Assembly (NCBI GenBank): GCA_017622575.1
Contig: JAGAQU010000103.1
Coordinates: 18,083-82,082, forward strand
Length of the DNA stretch: 64,000 nt
Direction: 5' to 3'
DNA from: Lachnospiraceae bacterium
GTDB taxonomy: Bacteria; Bacillota; Clostridia; Lachnospirales; Lachnospiraceae
The notes beneath the pieces are model-generated. The model ran no database searches. It was not told the origin of the DNA and was given only the letters and a program-made list of their open reading frames with translations. Below are positions 15,464 through 27,400 of this stretch, piece after piece. Position 1 is the first letter of the stretch. Every line of letters begins with the position of its first letter. The translations under genes were made by a program, and so were the position numbers.

Positions 15464-18400
15464 ATGGGTAAGTTTACAAAGAAAGTTAAAAAAGTGCTTG
15501 CTTACATGCTGACGGGAGTGTACGTTCTTTCAAAGAGAATGAAGAGAATGATCGCAATCTTGCTGGTGGAAGTGATCGTTGCAACCAATGTATTCATTTC
15601 CTATGCAGATGAGAATGATGATAATGTCATTGTTCAGATGTCTGTGGAGGAAGTTGAAGAAATGGCAGCACAGCAGGAGGAATCGTCAGAGTCTGTTGAC
15701 GAAGGCGGCTCTTATGAAGAATCATACGGATCCGGCGAAGAGGAAATTATAACAGATTATGAGGAGCCTCTTGCAGAGAATAGTGAGGATGATCAGACTG
15801 CGGGAGAAGAAGAAACAGCGACTCCCGAAGCATCGGAGACACCGGCAGATGAGACTTTGATCGGTGACGATGAGAACATCGTAGCTGTTCTTCCACAGCC
15901 TGAGGAGAATCCGGAGAATACAGAATGTATCTGTACAGACAAGTGTACTGCAGATGCATTTAATTCCGATTGTCCGGTATGCTCACATGCAGAAACTGCA
16001 GAGGATGCAGAAGCTTTCCTTACAGAGAACTGCAAGGGTGCAGAAGCTGCAGAAGAAGAGGTAGAAACTGTAGAACAGAAGGAAGCAGAAGTTGTAGAAG
16101 TAGATAACAGCGTGCAGGTTACAGCAGTATGTGAGGCAGGCGGAGAAACAATCGAAGGCTCTGAAAGTTTTACCATCGACGTAAGCGGCACTGTTGATGT
16201 GCTTGCCAAGGCACCTGTGATTGAAGGCTATACCTTTGCAGACAAGGCAGCTCTTGAAAGCGGAGAAGCTGTTACTTCTATTAAGAAGGAAACCACAGAG
16301 GAAAAAGAAGAGAGCGATGTGGATGGTGAGATGGTTGTTACCAAGATCACTAAAACTACTTCCATGAGCTATTCTGACGGCGCAGAGTGGAAGGAACTTA
16401 CAGATGACATCACCATCGTATTTGAATATACCAAGGACGAGACCGATGAAGAGGAAACAGCAGCGGTTAAGTTCACTGCGTCCTTCGTAGACCGGGACGG
16501 CAATGCAATTGAAGGCTACGAATCAAAACCCCTTACCTTTGAAAATACATTAGATTTAACAAAAGCACCTGAAACAATTGAAGGTTATGAATATGTAGAA
16601 GCAACAATTGATGGAACAGTAGTTTCTTCTATTAATAAGAAAACAGAGACAGACGAGGAAGGCGAAGAAGTTACTTCTTATTTCTATACTGCTGGCGGCT
16701 CAGATGTAGAGGTAACTGAGGATACAGAGGTTACTCTCGTTTATGAAGCAGAGGTAAAAGAAGTTGAAATTACACTGAACATCGTTGACGAGGAAGGTCT
16801 TGCAATTGAAGGCTATGCAGATACAGTCCTTCCTGAGTTCGAGGATGAACTGGTACTTGATGATCCCGAAAAAGCACCTGTCGCAGTGGAAGGCTATGCA
16901 TTTAAGGAAGCATCCATTGACGGTGCTGTTATCACAGCTCTTACCAAGGAAGCAACTGATGAGACAGACTCATCTGAGGAAGCTGTTTATTCCTATTCCT
17001 TTGTGACAAAAGCTGGTGAAAGTGTAGCTATCGAGGAAGATACAGAAATCACTCTTGTTTATGAAGAGGAGGATGTTGTTGTAGCGGTTGACGCCTCCAT
17101 CGTGGATGAATTTGGTGATGAGATTGCAGAGAAGTATACCGGCATGGATATCTCCAAGATCTTTGATGACGCTGATGAACTCGTTCTTGATGATCCCGAG
17201 ACCCCTCCGGTAGCAAAAGTACAGGTTCGCCAGAGTCTGTTCAAGGTAATCAAGTATACCTATGTCAAGGCAACCATTGACAAGGAGATCATTACCGGAT
17301 TAAAGAGAGAAGTAACCAAGGATACAGCAGAATTAGAGGATAAAGAGAAGGAATGTATCTATTCCTATACCACAGACGGCGAGACCTGGACCAAGATCAA
17401 GGAAGATACCACCGTTATCTTTGAGTACAGTGACGGCAAGAAGTCTGTCTACACCTATGAGGACAGCAAGGTTCTGGTAACCGCCACCTTGCAGCATGCA
17501 AATGCAATCCCTGATGACGCAGAGTTCATAGTAACACCTGTAACCCCTTCATCCAGTGATTACAATTATGATGCTTATATGGAAGCATTGAATGAGAATG
17601 CTGATCTGATCGGAGATTCTAAGGAATCTTCTGATAGTGATGCAAAGAAATATACAGAAGAGAATACCTTACTTTATGATATCGCTTTCCTTGCAGCACC
17701 GGTTGACGAAAACGGTGAGACTGTAGAGGGTGAGTTGGTAGAGTACCAGCCTGCAGAAGGTATGGTAAATATTTCCTTCGTATTTAAGCAGAGCCAGTTG
17801 TCAGAAGACCTTGGTGCTGCCGAAGCCAAGGATGTTAGTGTTGTGCATCTGCCTTTGGAGGATTCTGTCAAGGAAGCTGTAGCAACTACAGCTGATGCAA
17901 CCGATATCTCCGCAAGTGATATAAAGGTGGAAGTGGTAGCTGACTCTATCTCACTGAGTGGAAGTACAGATCAGGCTGATTTCTGCCTGAGTGATTTCTC
18001 ACTGGTAGCTATGACAGTAGAAAATAATACCCCTTCCTTTGAAAAAGACTGGATAAAAACAGAGAAGGGATATTATGAATTTGAGAATGTTTTGACTGAA
18101 GCTGATTTGGCAGAAATTGGTGGAAGAGATAAAATCAAATTAGAGTATCATTATGTTGACAGTGCTGCTGAAACTTTTGAACAATCTATTTATTATGATC
18201 AGAGTTGCGCACTTGGTGTTGCCGGAAATTTCCATATTGTAGCTTTTGGCACAGCAACTCTTGGCTCACATACCAATGGTAATGTCCTTTGCAATGATTT
18301 ATATGCTGGTTCGAACTTTGGTACCAATAATTACAAAGATGAGGTATCTTACATTGCCGGTAATTATGCACAAATTAATGCTACAAGTGCATCTGATTCC

Positions 18401-21400
18401 CAAAATCCTCTTGTAGTCGGCAATAGCAATGTCTTTGGAACAGCTGATAATGGCAATGCAATTTCAATTAATGGAACGAAGATGGATAAACCGAAAGTTT
18501 TCTATCGTGATTCTGCAACAAGTGAATATATTGATTTGGATGCAGTTGAAGAGGAAATTTCTGGAATTTCTTCAGATTTGGCTGCAAAGAGCAGTGCTAA
18601 TATTTCTCAGTCTGGGAATAATTATGAATTGATCAATCCTGATGGTGTTGGGGTGATTAATTGGAAAGCTTCAGAGGTTCCATCTGGCGATATTAATTTT
18701 ACCGGTTTTTCTGCGGGACATACGGGAAGTATTATCATTAATGTTGATTGTGGTGGAGGCAATGTTACCCTTCCTGAAAGAGCTTATGTTTATATCGATG
18801 GCAAGCAACAGAGTACAAATGAAGTAACTACGTTTGAGGCTGGTAAGGTGATTTGGAACTTTACAAATTGTACTGAATCTACAATTACGGCTAAAAATAT
18901 GACAGGATGCATTATAGCATTAGGAGCTACTGTCAATGCAACTCAGAACCTGAATGGTACTATTATTGCAGAAAATGTGCACAATACAGCAGAAACACAC
19001 CGTACGGACTTTACGGGAAAGACCTCAGGTGACAGTACTGAGTTCAGCGTAAGTAAGAGCTTTACAGATAATAATTGGCCGGACGGTACCGGTTATACAT
19101 TTGAATTTGATGGTCTTAATGGTGCACCTACTCCTGAAAATCATAGAGTCACTTTGACTGCGAATTCCAGAGGATCTTCCTTTGGAACAATCAGATTCCC
19201 TTATGATTCAAGTAAGGTGGGAAGTACAGTTTCTTATGAATATGAAGTAAAAGAAATTGTTCCTGATACACCGGTTGAGGGTGTGACTTATGATGATACC
19301 ATTTATTATGTAAAAGTAGATGTTCAGTATAGCCATGACGAAGCAACTGCTGTAAGCACAGCCAGGATTATTTCTACATCTTATAAAACTTCTGTAGATG
19401 GTGAATATCAAGATTTTGACAGAAATAGTTTTGTATTTACGTTTAAAAACAGTTATTTGGATCAAGGCTCTATCGCTGTTACTAAGGCAATCAGTGGTAC
19501 AACTGATACAAGAACATTCTATTTCACCTTAAAAGACAGTAATGGAAATTTTGTTTCCAGAGATGACTCTACGGTATTTAAAATTACTGCCGGAACAACT
19601 GTTAAAATTGAGAATCTTCCTTTCGACACTTATACGCTGGAAGAAACAGATGCAAACGGAAATGCTGTTGCTTACGATGGACTGACTTTCCCTTATACAG
19701 TAACTTATACCAGCCAGAATATTTCGATTAATCAGAACAATCAGAATGGTGCAGCAACCATTACCAATACGTATAAGCCTGAGAAGATACAGATCAGTGG
19801 CTCAAAGACATGGGATGACGGCAATAATCAGGATGGAACAAGACCTGAGAGTATTACAATCAATCTGTTGGCAAACGGCACAAAGGTTGACAGCAAGACT
19901 GTGACCGAAAGTGACGGTTGGGCATGGACATTTACAAATCTTGATAAGTATAAAGATGGTGTGGAAATCAGATATACTGTAACGGAAGATGAAGTGAAGT
20001 CATATACAACAATTGTAAATGGTTATGATGTAACAAACAGCTATATTCCCAAGACAGTAGATATTAGTGGTCAGAAGACCTGGAGTGACAGTGATAACCA
20101 GGATGGCATCCGTCCTTCAAGTATTACGGTTAATCTGCTCAAAAATGGGGTAAAGACTGACAGCAAGATTGTGACATCTGAGAATAACTGGGCTTACGAA
20201 TGGAAAGATCTGCCCAAGTATGAGAATGGCGTAGAAATTACCTATACGGTAACAGAAGATGCAGTGGCAGGTTATTCGCCCGTTTACAGCGATTATGATA
20301 TCAGAAATGAGCACACACCCGGTAAGACCAATATTTCTGTAAGAAAAGATTGGTCTGATAGCAATAATCAGGATGGTGTGAGGCCTTCCAGCATTGAAGT
20401 GCAGTTAAAAGCTGACGGTGTGGCAGAGGGAGCCCCTGTTACATTGAATGAGGAGAATAATTGGTCTTACACATGGACTGATCTGGCTGAAAAGAAAGCC
20501 GGAAAGGTGATTGAATATACGGTAGAAGAGGTCAGAGTACCCGGCGGATATAAAGTTGTGGTGAGCGGTGATGCTGAGACCGGTTATATTTTGACAAACA
20601 GCCATACACCGGAAACCACAAGCATCAGTGGTACAAAGACATGGAATGACAACAATAATCAGGATGGTGTGAGACCTTCTAGCATTACGATTAATCTGTT
20701 GGCAAACGGCACAAAGGTTGACAGCAAGACTGTGACCGCAAATGACAACTGGGAATGGACTTTTGGCAATCTTGATAAATATGCAAATGGTGAACTTATC
20801 AATTATACGATTGAAGAATTAGTGGTTCCTGGGTATACAAGCAATATCACAGGTTCTGCATCAGCAGGTTTTACGGTTATCAATGAGCATACACCGGAAA
20901 CTACGAGCATCAGCGGTACCAAGACATGGGATGATGACGACGATCGCGACAGGGTAAGACCGACTCAGATTATCGTGAATCTACTTGCGGATGGTCAGAA
21001 AGTGCATGAAAAGATTGTAACAGTCGGAGAGGACGGCAACTGGTCATGGAGCTTTGACAATCTGCCCAAGTATAAGAATGTAAATGATAAGGGTGTGCTC
21101 ATTCAGTATACTGTGACAGAAAATCCTGTAAAAGATTATTCAACTGAAATTAAAGGCAGTGCAACTGGCGGATTTGAAATTATTAACACGCATACACCTG
21201 GAAAGACATCCATCAGCGTTGAAAAAGTTTGGGTTGATAGCGATAATCAGGATGGAAAGAGACCTGCATCTATTCAGGTACAGTTATATGCTGACGGCGA
21301 GCCGAGTGGCGCAACTGTAACATTGGATGAGACAAATGAATGGAAGCATACCTGGTCAGGCCTTTTGGAGAAGAATGCCGGAACAAAGATTAGCTATACA

Positions 21401-24400
21401 GTTAAGGAAGTGTCTGTACCCGGTGGTTATACGGTTTCCTATGAACCTGAAGGTACTAAAATTATAATCACCAATAAGCACGATACTGAAAAGACCAGCA
21501 TCAGCGGAAGCAAGATTTGGACTGACAATGATGATCAGGATGGCTTAAGACCTGACAGCATTACGGTTCATCTGTTCGCCGATGGCGTTGACACTACAAA
21601 GACGGCAACAGCCACCAAGAATGACAACTGGGCATGGAAATTTGAGAATCTTGATAAGTATGCAAATGGTCAGTTGATCAATTATACGGTAACAGAGGAT
21701 GCGGTTGAAGGCTATACAACTGTAATTACAGGAACAGCAGCAGAAGGTTATGTCATTACCAATACGCATATACCGGAAAAGATTTCTATAAACGGTATAA
21801 AAGCTTGGGATGACAATGATAATCAGGATGGTGTAAGACCTGAAACTGTTGTTATCACTCTGTATGCAAACGGAGAAAATACCGGCAGGACAGCAACAGC
21901 TTCTGAAGCAACCGAATGGAAATGGAGCTTTGCGGATCTTGATAAATATGCAAATGGTACTGAGATAGTATATTCTGTTGTTGAGGAATCGATAGATGGA
22001 TATGTTTCAACGGTAACAGGATCTGTGAAGAGCGGCTTTACTGTTACAAATAAGCACAAACCCGGTGAGACGAATTACACTGTATCGAAATACTGGGAAG
22101 ATGGCAACAATCAGGATGGAATCAGACCTACGGAAATTTCTGTTCAGCTTCTGGCAGACGGTGTCGAATATGGCGATCCTGTTGTTTTAAATGCGGCAAA
22201 TGGCTGGACGTATACCTGGGATCCATTAGATGAAAAGGCAAACGGCAGGAAGATTGTATATTCCGTAAAAGAAATCAGTATTAGAGAAGGATATACGCCT
22301 TCCTATGTACCTGTCGAGAACGGTATGAATATCACCAATAACCATACACCGGAAACTACCACCATAAGTGGTGCTAAGACATGGGATGACGCAGATAATC
22401 AGGATGGTTTAAGACCTCAGAAGATCGAGATCACACTTTATGCAGATGGCAATGTAAAAGAAACGAAAGATGTAACAGCAGCTGATAACTGGTCATGGAG
22501 TTTCACAAATCTGCCTGTATATAAAGATGGTCAGAAGATTGTTTATACCATTTCCGAAAAAGAAATCCTCGGTTATGACACAGAGGTTACTGGTTTTGAT
22601 GTAAAGAATACTCACACACCAGAAAAGACCAGTGTGAGTGGTATTAAGGTTTGGGATGACAAGAACAATCAGGATGGAATGAGACCTGAAACCATTACCG
22701 TGAACCTTCTTGCAGATGGCACTAAGGTTGACAGTATGACAATCAGTGCAGCAGAAGACGGCAGTTGGTCTTATGCATTTACAGATCTTGATAAGTTTAA
22801 AGATGGTAGGGAAATTGTTTATACAGTAACAGAAGAGGTAACGGAACTGAAAGAACTCGGTTATTCTACCTCTATTGATGGTACGACAATTACCAACAGC
22901 TATACACCCGGCAAGACGAACCATAGCGTTGTCAAGGTATGGGAAGATGGAAATGATCAGGATAGAGTGAGACCGGTATCCATCAGAGTACAGCTTTTGG
23001 CTGACGGTGTAGCTGTGGACGGTTCTGAGGTTACACTTGATGCATCCAATAACTGGTGTCATGAGTGGACGGATCTTGATCTGAAGAAGGCAGGTCAGCT
23101 GATCACTTATACCGCAGAAGAAATTGGTACTGTAACAGGTTATGAGACCTCTGAGCCTGCAACTGCAAATGGAACTACAACAATTACCAATACACATATC
23201 CCTGAGACCATAGAGATCAGCGGCTTAAAGACATGGGATGATAATAATGATCAGGATGGTATAAGACCTTCTGAGGTTACAATTGTACTTTTTGCAAATG
23301 GTGAAGAATACAGAACTGCAAAGGCGACAAAGGACAACGGATGGGCATACAGCTTTACCGATCTTCCCAAGTACCAGGCAGGCGATGAAATCAGCTACAC
23401 GATTAGTGAAATAGCTGTAGATGGATATAAGCCGTTTGTGACTGTATATGATGTAAAGAATACGCATACCCCTGAGACCACCAGTGTCAGAGGTAGCAAG
23501 GTTTGGGATGATGCCAACAATCAGGATGGCATAAGACCTACGAGCATTACGGTAAATCTGCTCGCTGACAATGAAGTAGTAAAGAGTATGGTAGTGAAGC
23601 CGGATTCAGATGGCAACTGGACTTATGAGTTTACGAATCTGCCCAAGTACAGAGATGGCGGACAGCCGATCGTCTATACCGTGACAGAAAACGCAGTTAA
23701 TGATTACTCAACAAAGATTGAGGGAACAGTAATTAAGAACAGCTATACTCCTGAGAAGACATCTCATTCCGTAGTGAAGGTATGGAATGATAATAACAAT
23801 CAGGACGGCATAAGACCTGATGCGATTGAAGTTGAATTATATGCAGACGGAAATCTGGTTACTGATTCCAAAGTTACTCTGAATGCAGCAAATGACTGGA
23901 GCCATACATGGGAAGGACTTGACTTAAAGAGTAACGGTCAGACAATTACTTATACCGCCAAGGAAGTTGGAGAAATTACAAGATACACTGTTTCATCAAC
24001 AACCGATGCCAAAACGCATACCACAACGATTACGAATAGCTACACACCTGAGAAGACCAGTGTGAGCGGTAAGAAGACTTGGAGCGACGCGGATAATCAG
24101 GATGGAAAGAGACCTTCCAGCATTACCATCAGACTCCTTGCTGACGGCACGGAAACCAATTATTACAAGGTTGTGACGAAAGCAGATGACTGGAAATGGA
24201 GCTTCACAGAGCTGCCTAAGTACAGAGATGGCGGACATTTGATCATTTACACAATTTCCGAAGATGCTGTGGCAGAATATAAGACATCTATAAATGGTTA
24301 CGATGTGGAAAATACACATATACCGGAAGAAACCAGTGTAAGTGGTGAGAAGACCTGGAGTGATGCAAACAATCAGGACGGTGTGAGACCCGATAGCATT

Positions 24401-27400
24401 ATCATTCACCTTCAGGCAAATGGAGAGACTGTACAGAGTAAGACAGTAACGGAAGCTGATGGATGGAAATGGAGCTTTACAAATCTTCCCAAATACGCAA
24501 ATGGCAGTCTGATCATTTACACAATAACGGAAGAGATTACAAGCAGCTACTCGGCAGATGTTAAAGGCTTTGATGTAGAGAACAGCTATACACCCGGCAA
24601 GACCAGTCTGAGTGTACAGAAGGTTTGGAGCGATGCAAATAATCAGGACGGCATCAGGCCTGCTACCGTTTATGTGCAGCTTTATGCAGATGGTCAACCT
24701 GTGGAAGGTAAGACTGCTGAACTGAATGCGGCAAATGGCTGGACTTATACGTGGATGAATCTGGATGAGAAGAAAGCCGGAAAGACCATCAGATATGAGG
24801 CAAAGGAAACAGAAGTATCCGGATATACTGTTTCTTATAATAATGAGACGGCAGGTACTACTGTTATTACTAACACACACATTCCTGAGGAAACGGAAGT
24901 CGAAGGTTCCAAGAGCTGGGATGACAATAACAATCAGGATGGAAAGAGACCTACAAGCATTACAATCAATTTGCTTGCAGACGGTGAAAAAATAAATAGT
25001 CAGACAGTGACACCTGATGCGGAAGGCAATTGGAACTTCAAGTTTACCAAGCTTCCTAAGAAAGCAAACGGAAAAGATATTGTTTATACAATCACAGAAG
25101 AAGCTGTAGAAGGCTATGAAGTTTCTGTGGACGGCTACAATGTAATCAATTCTCATAAACCTGAAAAGGTTAAGGTTGAAGGAAAAAAGACCTGGGTTGA
25201 CAATAATGATGCAGAGCAAGCAAGACCTGAAAGCATTACTATCAGACTTTATGCTGACAGTAAAGAAGTTGACAGCCTGATAGTGACACCTGATGAAAAT
25301 GGTGACTGGAAGTGGAGCTTTACAGACCTGGATAAGTATGCTGATGGTAAGGAAATCGCCTATACTATTACTGAGGATTATGTATTTGATTATACTACCG
25401 AGGTAAATGGTTATGATGTGACCAACACCTATACACCCGGCGTAACCTCCATTACGGTAACCAAGGATTGGAAGGATAATGATGACCAGGATGGCAGACG
25501 TCCGGAGTCAATTACCGTACAGCTGTATGAAAGCTTTGGTATTTTCAGCCTGACAAGAGGAGAAGCAGTTACTTTAAATACTGACAATAACTGGACTTAT
25601 ACTTGGGGCAATCTTCCTGTTAAGAAACAGAATACGACAGTTAAGTACTGGGTAAAGGAAATCAGCAGAATCAGCGGTTATGAAACCGACATTATCAATG
25701 GAACAGATATCACAATCACCAATACTTATGAGACGGAAGAAACAGAAGTAAAGGGTGAAAAGATCTGGGATGATAACAATAATCAGGATGGAGCAAGGCC
25801 CGAAAGTATTACCATCAGACTGATTGCGGATCAGGGCACGTCATATGAGAAGGAAGCCGGAGTTCAGACCGTAACAGCCGGTAAGGACGGCAAGTGGTCA
25901 TGGAGCTTTACGGGACTTCCTAAGTACAGAGACGGTGGTGTGGAAATCGCCTATACAGTAGTTGAGGATCCTGTGGCAGACTATGAGACACCTGTAATTA
26001 CAGGCGATGCAAAGAACGGCTTTGTAGTAACCAATACTCATATAACAGAAGATACAGAATATTCTGTGAAGAAGATATGGGTTGACAACAGCAATCAGGA
26101 TGGTTTAAGACCTGAGACGATTACCGTACAGCTCTATGCCGATAATGTTGCTCTGGATGGAAAGACAGCAGAATTGAACCTTGAAAATGCATGGACCTAT
26201 AAGTGGACTGAACTTGACAAGTATCATGACGGAAAACTGATTGTCTATACAGCACAGGAGACAGAAGTTCCTGAAGGTTATACCATGTCAGCTGAGCATA
26301 TTGATGAGGATGCCGAAACTGTAATTACAAATACTCATATGCCTGAAACCATAAGCGTAAGTGGTTCCAAGACTTGGGATGATGCAGATAATCAGGATGG
26401 TCTTAGAGCGACAAGCGTTACCATTAATCTGCTGGCAGATGGAACAGAAGTGGATGAAAAGACAGTGACAGCAGCCGATGGCTGGTCATGGAGCTTTACA
26501 AATCTTCCTAAGTATCGTGAAGGCGGTGTTGAAATTTTCTACACGATAACCGAAGATAAGGTGGAAGGCTATACAACCGAAGTAAAGGGATATGATGTAA
26601 AGAATACACATAAGCCTGCAACTGTGGATGTAGAAGGAAGCAAGACTTGGAATGATGCAGATAATCAGGATGCAAAGAGACCTGAGAGCATAGTCATTAC
26701 CTTGCTTGCAGACGGAACACCTGTAGATGAAATGACAGTGACGGAGGCAGACGACTGGTCATGGAGCTTTACAAATCTTCCTAAGTTTAAGAATGTGGAA
26801 GGAAGAGCAACTGAAATCCTATACACTGTAAGAGAAACCGTGGTAGACGAATATACAACTACCTACGATGAGTATGATGTAATCAACAGCTATACACCCG
26901 GTGAGACCAGCATCACAGTGACCAAGATTTGGGATGATGCAGAAAACCAGGATGGTATTCGTCCTAATGAGATCAAGGTACAGTTGATGGCTGATAATAC
27001 AGCAAGGGGTGAAGAGGTAACTCTGAATAAAGCAAATAACTGGACCTACACATGGACGAAGCTTCCTAAGATGAAACAGGGAGTGGATATTAAATATAGT
27101 GTAAAGGAAGTTAAAGTTCCTGACGGATATACTGTAGTAATTACCGGAGATTCGTCAATAGGATATACCATTACCAATAGTCATATTCCCGAAACTGTTG
27201 AGGTAGAAGGATCAAAGACCTGGAGCGATGCAGATAATCAGGATGGAAAGAGACCTGAAAGTATCAAGATCTGGCTTCTGGCAGACGGTACAGAGATTGA
27301 CAGTCGTGTAGTGACTGAGGAAAGTGGATGGAAGTGGAGCTTCACAGATCTTCCTAAGTACAAAGACGGCGGAAAGCTGATCAGTTACACTATAGAAGAA

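Noticed and set aside
23996..25219. 407-codon open frame on the minus strand
   Set aside because: It is antisense to the Cna_B array; its Cys/Ile-rich internally repeated sequence simply mirrors the repeats.
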